NCBI RefSeq assembly: GCF_012272815.1 | Contig: NZ_JAAWWL010000001.1 | Location: 1,675,146 to 1,739,145, forward strand | Source of the DNA: Croceivirga thetidis | Lineage (GTDB): Bacteria > Bacteroidota > Bacteroidia > Flavobacteriales > Flavobacteriaceae | Reading direction: 5' to 3' | Length of the DNA: 64,000 bases | Shown here: positions 36,325 to 43,977 of the stretch, one piece after another | Layout: the number at the start of each line of letters is the position of its first letter | Position numbering within the stretch: position 1 is the stretch's first letter | Notes under the pieces: model-generated | What the model saw: only the letters and a program-made list of their open reading frames with translations | What the model was told of the DNA's origin: nothing | The model's database searches: none | Position numbers and translations under genes: made by a program

Positions 36325-36812
36325 TTGTATTGTGGTTTTGGGGTTAAACTTTTAGGTTTTTGCAAAATGAAAAATGTTAAACACAGAAAAGTTAATGACA
36401 AAAATTCGAAAAGAATCCTAAGCCAATGCCAAAATTCCCAAATTGTCAATACTTCTAGCAAGTGTGTATTGCTATAAACTGCTTTATAAAATTGATTGTT
36501 AGTGTTTTTAAAATAGAAGAAGAAGAGTAATAAGAAGCCAACAGCAAAGACACTCGAAAGTAATGCAGGTAACAACGCCTTCTCCTTTCGAACAAAACAA
36601 TAGATGCTAACACTGAAGGGTGTCAATATGGCCAAAATGGTCAAAACGGTATAGAACCTACCAATGGACGGACCAAAATTAGCATAGTATTCATAGAAAG
36701 CAGTAGATTCTAGACTTTTCCAATAGGGTACCAATAGTAATGCTTCGGCCAATTGACTCCCAATAAAAATTGAAAAAATTATAATTGAGGCAAAGTAAAT
36801 AGCATATCTCAT
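36321..36812 (-). CDS. Four-helix membrane protein (DUF1772-like)
   Basis: The 163-residue protein has four transmembrane helices and resembles the DUF1772/anthrone-oxygenase group: GSQLAEALLLVPYWKSLEST, then FYEYYANFGPSIGRFYTVLTI. It lacks the neat glycine signature of the better match at 31825-32316, so the family call is tentative. The ATG at 36812 (MRYAIYF) was chosen because the first helix begins immediately. A TTG nine codons earlier only adds polar residues. It is coupled to the DUF2147 gene by a four-base overlap. Confidence 0.7.
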   Translation of the reverse strand: MRYAIYFASIIIFSIFIGSQLAEALLLVPYWKSLESTAFYEYYANFGPSIGRFYTVLTILAILTPFSVSIYCFVRKEKALLPALLSSVFAVGFLLLFFFYFKNTNNQFYKAVYSNTHLLEVLTIWEFWHWLRILFEFLSLTFLCLTFFILQKPKSLTPKPQYK

Positions 36813-36885
36813 TTGGGTATCTTTTTTGTTGTGAGGCAAAGATTCAACGGCGATACCAACTTCACATTTACATAGGTAAAGAAAT

Positions 36886-37476
36886 TCAGGAATGCATCAA
36901 TTTTCTTCGAATTCTACTTAATTGGGTAGGGGATATGCCCAAATATGAAGCTATGTGATATTGGGGAACCAAATTTTCAATTTTTGGAAAACGTTCCCTT
37001 AAAATCAAATATCTTTTATCCGCATCTAAAAGAGCCATTTCCAATTCTTTTTGTTCTTTTTCCATGAAATAGCTTTCAGCAACCCTTCGTCCCAACCGTT
37101 CTAAATCGTGAAAATTTTCATAGGCTTGCTCCAGTTTTTTGTAATCCAAAACAACAATTTCACAGTCGGTCAAAGCTTGTTGTGCTATCCTTGCGGGTTG
37201 TTTGTTCAAAAGAGAGGTATAGGCTCCGATAATAGAGGGCGCCATAAAAAACTGCTTACTGTATTCCCTACCCTCTTGATTAAGGAAGAAAGCGCGTACG
37301 AGCCCATTTGTCAAAAAACCAATGGTTGAAGCGATTTCCCCTGCTTTTACAAAAAACTCTCCTTTTTTTAATTCAACAAATTTGAGATTTGGCTTTAAGG
37401 CCATAAACGCCTTATCGGATATCGGACTTATCGTGTTGACGTAATCAAAAAATCCATCCAAATCTGGGGTATCCAT
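36886..37476 (-). CDS. Crp/Fnr-family transcriptional regulator
   Basis: The 196-residue regulator has a cyclic-nucleotide-binding-type beta barrel (about residues 20-125, ELKKGEFFVKAGE and FFMAPSIIGAYTSLL) and a C-terminal helix-turn-helix (about 170-194, PQYHIASYLGISPTQLSRIR). It lacks the Arg-Ser cAMP contact of true Crp and the FNR cysteines, so the effector is unknown. Such short versions are common in Bacteroidota. It begins five bases after the solA-like gene on the same strand, so the two are co-transcribed and probably functionally linked. Confidence 0.88.
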   Translation of the reverse strand: MDTPDLDGFFDYVNTISPISDKAFMALKPNLKFVELKKGEFFVKAGEIASTIGFLTNGLVRAFFLNQEGREYSKQFFMAPSIIGAYTSLLNKQPARIAQQALTDCEIVVLDYKKLEQAYENFHDLERLGRRVAESYFMEKEQKELEMALLDADKRYLILRERFPKIENLVPQYHIASYLGISPTQLSRIRRKLMHS

Positions 37477-37481
37477 TTGCT

Positions 37482-38660
37482 TTAGTTTTTTTTAGCGGTA
37501 AACCTGGTAAGACTCAAAAAGTCCAGATTAAAGTTAGTACTACCTTCTATAGCTAAGTCAACCAAGACTTCACCAATAACGCTGACGAACTTAAAACCAT
37601 GGCCACTAAAACCACTGGCAACAACTATGTTCTTATTGCTGTTTGGTAGAAAATCCACAATAAAATGTTCATCCACCGTCTTCGTGTATAGGCAAGTCTT
37701 CATTACAAGGGTGTTTTGATATCCATCGGGAATAAACTCCTCTAAAAATTCGACTAGAGCTTTTTCATCCGCCTCTCGTGGAGTTCTGTCAACCTTGTCC
37801 GGGTCGGTAGCTTCACCACCTGGATGGTGCATGCCCAGTTTTAATCCCAACGGGCCACCAAACTGACCTACAGGAACAATAGGAAATCCATAAAAATCAC
37901 GGCCACCATTGCGTATCAACCAGCAAGGAAACTTGGCTTTATCAAATTCCATCCACTTTTTAGGTTGTACCCAAGCTAAGGGTTGTCGGGTTATCGTCAA
38001 TTTGGGAGCAAGATCGGTCGCCAACTTACTGGTCCATGGTCCCGCTGTTATGATTAACTTTTTTGCATGATAAGTGGCCTTGTCAGAATTGAGGGTTATA
38101 GTGTCTTGTCCTTGCTTCCAATGGGTGACCTTTTCACGGGTCTTAATGGTTGCCCCATGAAACAGGGCTTGTTGAACCATTAACAAAATACAGCGTTCCG
38201 GGGTCAGAAAGCCGGCATTGGGCTCTTCCAATCGCTCAAAATTTGAAGGGAGATTGAATTGAGGGTATTTCTCTCGGCATTCTTCTGCTGAAAGCTGGTT
38301 TATGGGAATGTTGTATTGCACAGAGGATTCTTTGACCGTCTGCAAGAATGGACTATCAGGAGTACCGAAGTATACCATGCCGTTTTTAAAGAAAACTTGG
38401 GTTCCAGTCTCCTCTTCTAAGGTGGACCAGTTTTCATAAGCACGCTCCAATAAGGGTACATAATTCGTTGCCTCACCGTAGGATTTTCGAATGATTCGGG
38501 TTTGGCCTGCATGGGAGCCGAGTTCATGGGGAATATCAAACTGTTCCAAACCAAGCACTTTATAGCCTCGCTTGGCCATATGGTAACAGGTGGAAGAACC
38601 CATACTTCCCACACCGATTACAATGACATCAAAGGTATTTTGAGGGAGGATATTGGCCAT
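37482..38660 (-). CDS. solA: Sarcosine/N-methyltryptophan oxidase-like FAD enzyme
   Basis: The 392-residue FAD oxidase resembles monomeric sarcosine oxidase and N-methyl-L-tryptophan oxidase (SolA). It demethylates N-methylated amino acids with formation of formaldehyde and H2O2. Marks are the dinucleotide motif VIGVGSMGSSTCYHMAKRG (residues 14-32), SHAGQTRIIRKSYGE, and KTCLYTKTVDEHFIVD with Cys323, the covalent flavin attachment site, aligned with the known Cys of this family. The symbol is by similarity, and the substrate could be sarcosine or another secondary amine. It is followed by a Crp/Fnr regulator gene after five bases. A 16-base palindrome (38670-38685) lies in its promoter region. 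Confidence 0.85.
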   Translation of the reverse strand: MANILPQNTFDVIVIGVGSMGSSTCYHMAKRGYKVLGLEQFDIPHELGSHAGQTRIIRKSYGEATNYVPLLERAYENWSTLEEETGTQVFFKNGMVYFGTPDSPFLQTVKESSVQYNIPINQLSAEECREKYPQFNLPSNFERLEEPNAGFLTPERCILLMVQQALFHGATIKTREKVTHWKQGQDTITLNSDKATYHAKKLIITAGPWTSKLATDLAPKLTITRQPLAWVQPKKWMEFDKAKFPCWLIRNGGRDFYGFPIVPVGQFGGPLGLKLGMHHPGGEATDPDKVDRTPREADEKALVEFLEEFIPDGYQNTLVMKTCLYTKTVDEHFIVDFLPNSNKNIVVASGFSGHGFKFVSVIGEVLVDLAIEGSTNFNLDFLSLTRFTAKKN

Positions 38661-38669
38661 TATTTATGC

Positions 38670-38685
38670 AATGCAGCTTTGCATT
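38670..38685. promoter_or_regulatory. Palindrome upstream of the solA-crp unit
   Basis: AATGCA-GCTT-TGCATT is a perfect 6-bp-arm inverted repeat ten bases upstream of the solA-like start. It could be an operator for the co-encoded Crp/Fnr regulator. The arms do not resemble the Crp TGTGA motif, so the assignment is weak. Confidence 0.35.
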
Positions 38686-38714
38686 AAAAATAGTCTTTTT
38701 CAGAATTCAATAAA

Positions 38715-39842
38715 CTAGGCCTTGACCAAGGCCTTCAAAATTTTCTGAGCGGTATTGCTCAATTTACCCGGAGTCTTGGGTCCACTCTGATTCGTGATAA
38801 TGGAAATGCCCAAATCATATTTTGGAAAAATGAACAACCAATTTTGCATTCCAGTAGTACCGCCATGATGGTTATACGAACGACCGTATTTATCTCCCCA
38901 GACCCGCCATAGATAGCCCACCTTTAAAAGTTCTTCACCTTCAAAAAGCACACGTTGACTTTCTTGAACAGTGGCATTATTTTGGTCTAATTGTAAGGCA
39001 ATGAATTTTAGCATGTCAACTATGGTTGACTTTGCTCCACTTCCTGTGGCCCATAGGGTGTTCAACTGATTTGGCGATAGACTTGTATTGGTTTTCCAAT
39101 AACCTTGGGTGAGGTTATCCAATTTAGTTGTTGGTAAGTGGATACCTGTATTTTCCATTTGGTTCGGTGTGAACAGATTTTCTTTTAATAGGGAATCAAT
39201 ATCCTTGTCATAGACCTGTTCCAAAATATGACCCAATAGGTCAACACCAGCGTTGGAGTAATTGTAAGTAGTGCCAGGTTTTTCAACAAGTTGAATTGAT
39301 TTTAAATCTTCAAAAAACCGGGTTTTGTCGTATTGTTTTTCCAGTTCGAAATATTGGGTGGGTACATCGTCATTCAAGTTTTCAAAAAGCGGTCCCATAG
39401 CCTTGGGCAAGAAGGTTGGTAATCCAGAAGTATGGGTCAAGAGATGTTGAATGGTAATAGGGTCGCCTTGATAGGATAGATTTTGATAGTCACCTTCGAG
39501 ATAGTTTTGTACAGTATCTGATAGTTGTAGCTTACCGTCTAAAACGGCCTTGGCCACGAGAAAGCCTGTCATGGGTTTGGTGACCGAACCGATCTCGTAA
39601 ATTGTTTCATCTGTAGGGGTATCACCTTGGCCTTTATGCAATTCGCCAAAATGTTGGGTGTATATTTCACCCTTCTGGTAAATTCCGATCGTGGCTGAGC
39701 TAATGCTTTTGTCCTTTACAAATACCTTTCCGTATTTGGTGAGGATTGCATTCACGGTTTCATCCGTTCCTCGGTTTTGACAGAATGCAGTTTGTAAAAA
39801 AGTGAAAAGGAAAAAGAAGGAGGCTACGGTTTTAGTTCGCAT
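38715..39842 (-). CDS. Exported serine beta-lactamase-like hydrolase
   Basis: The 375-residue protein has a signal peptide and a class C beta-lactamase/DD-peptidase-like fold. The Ser-x-x-Lys motif is SVTK (GSVTKPMTGFLVA), the Tyr-x-Asn motif is YSN in YNYSNAGVDLLG, and the third motif is HHGGTTG in place of KTG. The HxG version points to the esterase/peptidase branch rather than a true beta-lactamase. The ATG at 39842 was chosen because it begins the signal peptide. An upstream start adds eleven unlikely residues. It precedes the solA-like gene by 54 bases. Its last codons contain an AGGCCTTG-AC-CAAGGCCT palindrome of doubtful meaning. Confidence 0.88.
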   Translation of the reverse strand: MRTKTVASFFFLFTFLQTAFCQNRGTDETVNAILTKYGKVFVKDKSISSATIGIYQKGEIYTQHFGELHKGQGDTPTDETIYEIGSVTKPMTGFLVAKAVLDGKLQLSDTVQNYLEGDYQNLSYQGDPITIQHLLTHTSGLPTFLPKAMGPLFENLNDDVPTQYFELEKQYDKTRFFEDLKSIQLVEKPGTTYNYSNAGVDLLGHILEQVYDKDIDSLLKENLFTPNQMENTGIHLPTTKLDNLTQGYWKTNTSLSPNQLNTLWATGSGAKSTIVDMLKFIALQLDQNNATVQESQRVLFEGEELLKVGYLWRVWGDKYGRSYNHHGGTTGMQNWLFIFPKYDLGISIITNQSGPKTPGKLSNTAQKILKALVKA

Positions 39843-40017
39843 TGTTAAGTTTTGGAGTTTCAAATCAAAAACCAAATCAAGACGATGCAGAATCGAAAAT
39901 TTATGCTACAACCGGATTTGGAGTCTCACGAAAGTAAAAACAAAAGTGCGTATAACCAGAGTTAACCGGAATACGCACTAATCGAATTTAAGCAGAAATT
40001 CACTGCTGTTGAAGGGC

Positions 40018-40443
40018 TTATTTTTGCATCACTACAAAGTCTTGGGCAACAGCCCATTTGTTTGCAGTTTTTACCAAGGAATAGAAGTTCTTTAAGGTCG
40101 GTTTGCCAGGGCTTGTTAGTGTTACTTTGACCGTTGCCATGTTCTCTCCGATGGTGTCGATGGCGTGAATTTCTACAGTTCGTGGATATCCACCGAACTT
40201 CTTTTGGTCAATAAACTTTACATAAGTCTCTCTATTAAGAATACTTGTTTGGTCTTTGGTGGCGTCGAAGAGCAAGACCCTAAAATCCGTATGCAGGTAG
40301 TCTCGCAGTTGTTCTGCATTGTTGGTATCGCCTGCTTCTAAATAGTGGCCTAGCGCTGTCTTAATTTCATTTTCCATAGGGTTTTGTGCTTTTGTTGTAC
40401 AGGAGACCAAGAATACGGTCAAAACGATAATTGGGTACTTCAT
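40018..40443 (-). CDS. NTF2/SnoaL-like lipoprotein
   Basis: The 141-residue lipoprotein (lipobox FLVSC, Cys15) has an NTF2-like cone fold: an N-terminal helix pair (ENEIKTALGHYLEAGDTNNA), a beta sheet with a polar pocket, and the closing strand NKWAVAQDFVVMQK. Members act as small-molecule enzymes or binding proteins, and no catalytic residues can be assigned. It lies 51 bases downstream of a marR-type gene, and the gap holds a copy of the MarR operator sequence. It is therefore likely a target of that regulator. Confidence 0.85.
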   Translation of the reverse strand: MKYPIIVLTVFLVSCTTKAQNPMENEIKTALGHYLEAGDTNNAEQLRDYLHTDFRVLLFDATKDQTSILNRETYVKFIDQKKFGGYPRTVEIHAIDTIGENMATVKVTLTSPGKPTLKNFYSLVKTANKWAVAQDFVVMQK

Positions 40444-40457
40444 TTGTTTACGATTTA

Positions 40458-40480
40458 AATAAAAGTTAGCTAGACAACTA
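40458..40480 (-). promoter_or_regulatory. MarR operator copy 1, upstream of the NTF2-like gene
   Basis: A 23-base sequence here, containing AGTTAGCTAGACAACT, is identical to 40936-40958. It has dyad symmetry around CTAG (AGTT..CTAG..AACT). It lies 15 bases before the NTF2-like start codon. The exact repetition in front of the regulator and the adjacent gene marks it as the binding site. Confidence 0.75.
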
Positions 40481-40494
40481 TATGTCTAAATTTT

Positions 40495-40920
40495 TTAGTT
40501 TTCGATATTTTCGGTCACACGTTTTAAGACGTCGATGGTAGTGGATAGTTCTTCATTTTTTAGTCCCTTAAGTCCTTTAAATCGAATTTCTTCAATTAAG
40601 GGCATCAATCGGGTCATCCATTCATTTCCTTTTTCTGAAAGGGAAATGTCAAAGGCCCTAGAATCAAGATTTGAACGCATTTTTTTAATGACTCCTTTAT
40701 TTTCTAAACTGCGAATCATTTTAGAAATCGTGGGCTTATCTTTTACCAACAAAGCTCCAATCTGTGATTGATTGATGCTTTGGTGTTCATGTACCACCTT
40801 TAGTACCAACCATTGCTCTACGGTAATGCCCAATTGGTTTTGGTCCATAATCTCCTGCCCAAACTTTCGAATCTTTCTGGCCGCCAATTCTATTTCAAAA
40901 TAGAGTACGTGTTTTTCCAC
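40495..40920 (-). CDS. MarR-family transcriptional regulator
   Basis: The 141-residue winged-helix dimer regulator has an N-terminal helix (residues 5-27), GITVEQWLVLKVV, the recognition region SINQSQIGALLVKDKPTISKMIRSLE (in pieces about residues 53-78) and the wing with LDSRAFDISLSEKG. The start is GTG at 40920. No ATG gives a full-length N-terminal helix. Two identical operator copies lie before this gene and before the NTF2-like gene downstream. The predicted transcription start coincides with the GTG, so the message may be leaderless. The ligand is unknown, and MarR members usually respond to phenolics or oxidants. Confidence 0.88.
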   Translation of the reverse strand: MEKHVLYFEIELAARKIRKFGQEIMDQNQLGITVEQWLVLKVVHEHQSINQSQIGALLVKDKPTISKMIRSLENKGVIKKMRSNLDSRAFDISLSEKGNEWMTRLMPLIEEIRFKGLKGLKNEELSTTIDVLKRVTENIEN

Positions 40921-40924
40921 AATT

Positions 40925-40955
40925 CAAAGCTACATAATAAAAGTTAGCTAGACAA
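40925..40955 (-). promoter_or_regulatory. Promoter of the marR-type gene
   Basis: On the minus strand, TTG at 40955-40953, a 20-base spacer and TAGCTTTG at 40932-40925 match the Bacteroidota promoter exactly. The TTG is inside the operator copy at 40936-40958, so a bound regulator would occlude it. The start expected near 40919 is at the GTG start codon. Confidence 0.7.
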
Positions 40956-40958
40956 CTA
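40936..40958 (-). promoter_or_regulatory. MarR operator copy 2, in the marR promoter
   Basis: This is a 23-base exact copy of 40458-40480, overlapping the -33 element and spacer of the marR promoter. The dyad is AGTT..CTAG..AACT. The placement indicates autorepression. Confidence 0.78.
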
Positions 40959-41082
40959 AAATTTATTCTCCTCTTTTGACCAACGATACTATCGCTTTTC
41001 TTGGAACTGTATTTGGGATTTGGAATTTTAAAACTGTAGGAAGATATTTTTTTTGCCTGAAATAAGTGGAGCTTAAGAAAAT

Positions 41083-41107
41083 TCAGCCCGAATTGTCATC
41101 GGGCTGA
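41083..41107 (-). terminator. Terminator of the SH3-domain protein gene
   Basis: TCAGCCCG (41083-41090) pairs with CGGGCTGA (41100-41107) across a 9-base loop, and on the minus strand the stem is followed by ATTTTC. It begins nine bases beyond the stop of the gene at 41117. Confidence 0.75.
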
Positions 41108-41116
41108 TTCTATATT

Positions 41117-41920
41117 CTACTGCTGCACCATGCCCAAATTGCTATTGACCCATACCAGTTCTTTGGTTTCAACACTGGTCTTTTTCCAATTGCTGGCATC
41201 ATCAAAATATTCGCCCACTTCTTTTTTGTACCGAATCTTTCCGGCAATTCCGTATTCATCTTCTGGAAAAATCAACTCTTCCCATACATAAGAAGTGCCA
41301 TGGTCCAATATCTGTGAAAGTCGTGCCACATGGTATAAGCGCCCTTTTTGTTGAAAGAGGTAAATACCACCTCCTTCTTTTGCACCGTCTTTAGCTAAAT
41401 AGTCCACATATAGGATTCCCTCAATATCGGGCAGCCCTTTTGATCCCATTTTGGTCAAATGAAATTGACCATTGCCCAAGCGCGTGGCCTTTTCAGTAAA
41501 ACTGCCGTCTTCATTCAAACTGCGGATCAACAAATAATCAACACCATCGGTTCTACTTCTACCGAATAAATGAACCGTATTGTGAATTGATTTTTTCTCT
41601 AAGGCCAGTAGCCCCCCGAGCACATACCCCTCTTTTCCCATAAAATTGACCTTGTAAAAATGGTGGTCAACACCTTTGTAGCGCCATGAATTTTCATGCT
41701 TTTCCTTGACAATCAAATGTGTGCCAATGGGCAGGGTTTTGAGCACTTTGCTCTCAGTTGAAGGTGCTTCACGCAAATGAACATGGTCTCCAAAAAGGTA
41801 AACAACTTGCCCGGGTTCAAAACCACAATCGTCAAAAACGCAATGCGGCTTTTCTTGGGCGTTGGTAAACAAACAGATGGCTAGTAAGGTAAGGATTGAT
41901 AACATCTGTCTTGTTTTCAT
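41117..41920 (-). CDS. Secreted protein with bacterial SH3 domain
   Basis: The 267-residue exported protein has a signal peptide (cleavage near residue 21), two cysteines close together (CVFDDC) and a bacterial SH3 domain at about residues 38-108 (VHLREAPSTESKVLKTLPIG is the typical SH3_3 start). The C-terminal part (about 115-267) is beta-rich and unassigned. Such domains bind cell-wall peptides or partner proteins. There is no catalytic signature. It is monocistronic, with a good terminator behind it, and nothing nearby points to a pathway. Confidence 0.82.
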   Translation of the reverse strand: MKTRQMLSILTLLAICLFTNAQEKPHCVFDDCGFEPGQVVYLFGDHVHLREAPSTESKVLKTLPIGTHLIVKEKHENSWRYKGVDHHFYKVNFMGKEGYVLGGLLALEKKSIHNTVHLFGRSRTDGVDYLLIRSLNEDGSFTEKATRLGNGQFHLTKMGSKGLPDIEGILYVDYLAKDGAKEGGGIYLFQQKGRLYHVARLSQILDHGTSYVWEELIFPEDEYGIAGKIRYKKEVGEYFDDASNWKKTSVETKELVWVNSNLGMVQQ

Positions 41921-42110
41921 CAGTAATGATTTTAATTATTAAAAGAACGTTGACCTATTTAAAGGTCTATTTGAACCGGGTTCAATTTATCTACGCTAAC
42001 TGGTTGGGCAGAAGCCCATATCATCGATGAATCTGGAGATTTTTGGGTTCAACTACGGCATTTACAAAATCCTTAACAGGGTTATTGGGCTTGAATGTGC
42101 TATCGATTTT

Positions 42111-42563
42111 TTACTCCTTTTCTTTTCTTGGAAGCATGGGTGGTAATTTTTCCCCACCCAAAAAGTGAAGGTGCAAATGAAAAACCGATTGCCCGGCATC
42201 TTCATTAATATTCATGGCCAATCGGTATCCCGTTTCTGCAATATTGAACTGCTTTGCTAGTTTTTTGGCCACTAAAAAAAGCTTACCCATGACCAAGGCG
42301 TCTTCTTCTTCCAAATCATTGACGGTGTGGATTTCCTTTTTTGGTACAATCAGATAATGAACCTTCGCTTGTGGTCGAAGAGGCAAAAAGGCTATGACAT
42401 CCTCGTCTTCATAAACAATAGTGGCTGGTGCTTCGCGATTAACAATTTTGGTAAAGACCGAACCAGCTGCTATTTTTTCAGCCTTTTGTTTTTGGTAGGC
42501 TTCGCTTTGGGCATTCATGTTTAATAGTACCAAACTACAAATGCTAACTAAGACTATTTTCAT
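42111..42563 (-). CDS. HIT-family (histidine triad) protein with N-terminal signal peptide
   Basis: The 150-residue protein is a HINT-type nucleotide hydrolase/transferase fold with the triad H129-L-H131-L-H133 (SVFHLHLHFLGG), preceded by the HINT segments FTKIVNREAPATIVYEDEDV and AKVHYLIVPKK. The odd part is the first 19 residues (MKIVLVSICSLVLLNMNAQ), a convincing signal peptide, since HIT proteins are normally cytoplasmic. The mature protein keeps all core residues. It starts six bases after the ankyrin/PD40 gene, which is also exported, so both are probably periplasmic partners. An alternative cytoplasmic start downstream would remove nothing essential but has no good leader. Confidence 0.85.
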   Translation of the reverse strand: MKIVLVSICSLVLLNMNAQSEAYQKQKAEKIAAGSVFTKIVNREAPATIVYEDEDVIAFLPLRPQAKVHYLIVPKKEIHTVNDLEEEDALVMGKLFLVAKKLAKQFNIAETGYRLAMNINEDAGQSVFHLHLHFLGGEKLPPMLPRKEKE

Positions 42564-42569
42564 GACCTT

Positions 42570-43928
42570 TTATTTTAGGGTTTCAAAAACAGAAGTACTT
42601 ATCCAATATATATCCTGCTTGCTGGTGTAAAACAAGTAATTACCATCAGCGGTAACAAACGGGCATAGTTCATGGCCTTCCGAATTTATCTTTTCACCCA
42701 TGTTGACCGAAGTTGACCAGCTGCCATCGGTTTGTTTAAAACTGATGTACAGGTCGCCACGACCCATTCCTTCGTTACGTTGGGCGCAGAAAATGAGATA
42801 TTGTTCGTTGGGATTAACGAATACGTCGGCTTCATAGGCTTCTGTATTTATGGCTTCCCCTAATTTGACTGCCTTTTGGAATTCACCATCAACATACTTG
42901 GAAAAGTAGATGTCATGATGGGATTGATTTTTATCTGAAGCGAAATACATCGTACCCTCATTCGTGAAGGAGATGTAGTATTCCTCCTTTTCAGAATTGA
43001 TGTTGGGTCCAGCATTGATGGGTTGAGACCAGCCATTACCTTCTTTTTCTATATACCAAATGTCGATATCCTTAGCTTCCCCTTGGCCATCTATAGTTCG
43101 GTTCGAAATAAAGTACAATCGTTTTTCATCAGGCGATAAAAAAGGGTCGTTATAGCCATAGCGTTCGTGGGCCAATAGAGTAAAAGGTTTTGACCATTCT
43201 TCGCCTTCCAACCGAGAATACCGAATCTCATTACCGTTACCAGTATCGACTCCATAATAGAATTCGGTGCCGGCTTTATTGAACACGGAACCGAACTCAT
43301 ATTCTTCGGTCGAAATAAAATTGGGTGCGAATACTTTGGCGGTACTACCTGGCGGTTCTTGTCCAAGATACGGGCCTTTTGCAACTATTTTGCGCACCAA
43401 TTCAGGTTTTGCACCATTGGCTTTGAGCCAATCTGTAATAGAATCAGCCTGAATGCGCATAGCGATTTCCAATGGGGTGCTGCCCTTAGAATTGGTGACA
43501 TCCAGGTCAATGCCAGATACGGTTAAATTTTGGACAAAATTTAGGTCACGGTTTAAGATTGCCTTTTCAAATAGTAAACCACCATAGGTGGGTTTCCAAC
43601 TGGTATCAGGAAGCAGTTCCACCAAACGGTTAAAAAGTACTTCATTTTGAAATCGCACAGCCATATAAAGTGGAGTTGCTCCTTCGTTATCTTCTAAATT
43701 GAGGTCGATGCCCTTGTTGACCAAATGTTCGAACATTTCATTTTTACCGCAGCCTACGGCCCAATGTAATAGTGAACGTCCCCGTTGGTCTTGAGTATTA
43801 ATATCATTCGTTATCAACAAACTATCTAACCGAGCAATATTGCCTTGGCAAGCAGTGCGATAGATGGTTTGAGAATTTGCTGTGTATAAACCAGCGAGAA
43901 ACAGGCAAACCAATGCAGTAGTTTTCAT
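42570..43928 (-). CDS. Exported ankyrin-repeat plus PD40 (TolB-like propeller) protein
   Basis: The 452-residue protein has a signal peptide (residues 1-19), ankyrin repeats at about 30-175 (RGRSLLHWAVGCGKNEMFEH, EGATPLYMAVRFQ, KGSTPLEIAMRIQ) and WD40-like PD40 repeats at about 215-440 (DPFLSPDEKRLYFISNR and similar) expected to form a beta propeller. Fusion of the two in one exported protein is uncommon. Both halves are protein-binding platforms, with no catalytic motif. It is followed after six bases by the exported HIT-protein gene and preceded after 49 by an MFS gene, all on the minus strand. Confidence 0.85.
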   Translation of the reverse strand: MKTTALVCLFLAGLYTANSQTIYRTACQGNIARLDSLLITNDINTQDQRGRSLLHWAVGCGKNEMFEHLVNKGIDLNLEDNEGATPLYMAVRFQNEVLFNRLVELLPDTSWKPTYGGLLFEKAILNRDLNFVQNLTVSGIDLDVTNSKGSTPLEIAMRIQADSITDWLKANGAKPELVRKIVAKGPYLGQEPPGSTAKVFAPNFISTEEYEFGSVFNKAGTEFYYGVDTGNGNEIRYSRLEGEEWSKPFTLLAHERYGYNDPFLSPDEKRLYFISNRTIDGQGEAKDIDIWYIEKEGNGWSQPINAGPNINSEKEEYYISFTNEGTMYFASDKNQSHHDIYFSKYVDGEFQKAVKLGEAINTEAYEADVFVNPNEQYLIFCAQRNEGMGRGDLYISFKQTDGSWSTSVNMGEKINSEGHELCPFVTADGNYLFYTSKQDIYWISTSVFETLK

Positions 43929-43977
43929 GGGTGATTGATGATTTTGATTGATGTGGAATTGTACTTAAAAGTACGAA

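Noticed and set aside
38717-38734. AGGCCTTG-AC-CAAGGCCT palindrome at the end of the beta-lactamase-like gene
   Set aside because: It lies inside the coding sequence and has no T run on either strand, so a terminator or operator cannot be claimed.
38715-39842. True class C beta-lactamase
   Set aside because: The third motif is HHGG rather than KTG, so an esterase or peptidase is more likely.
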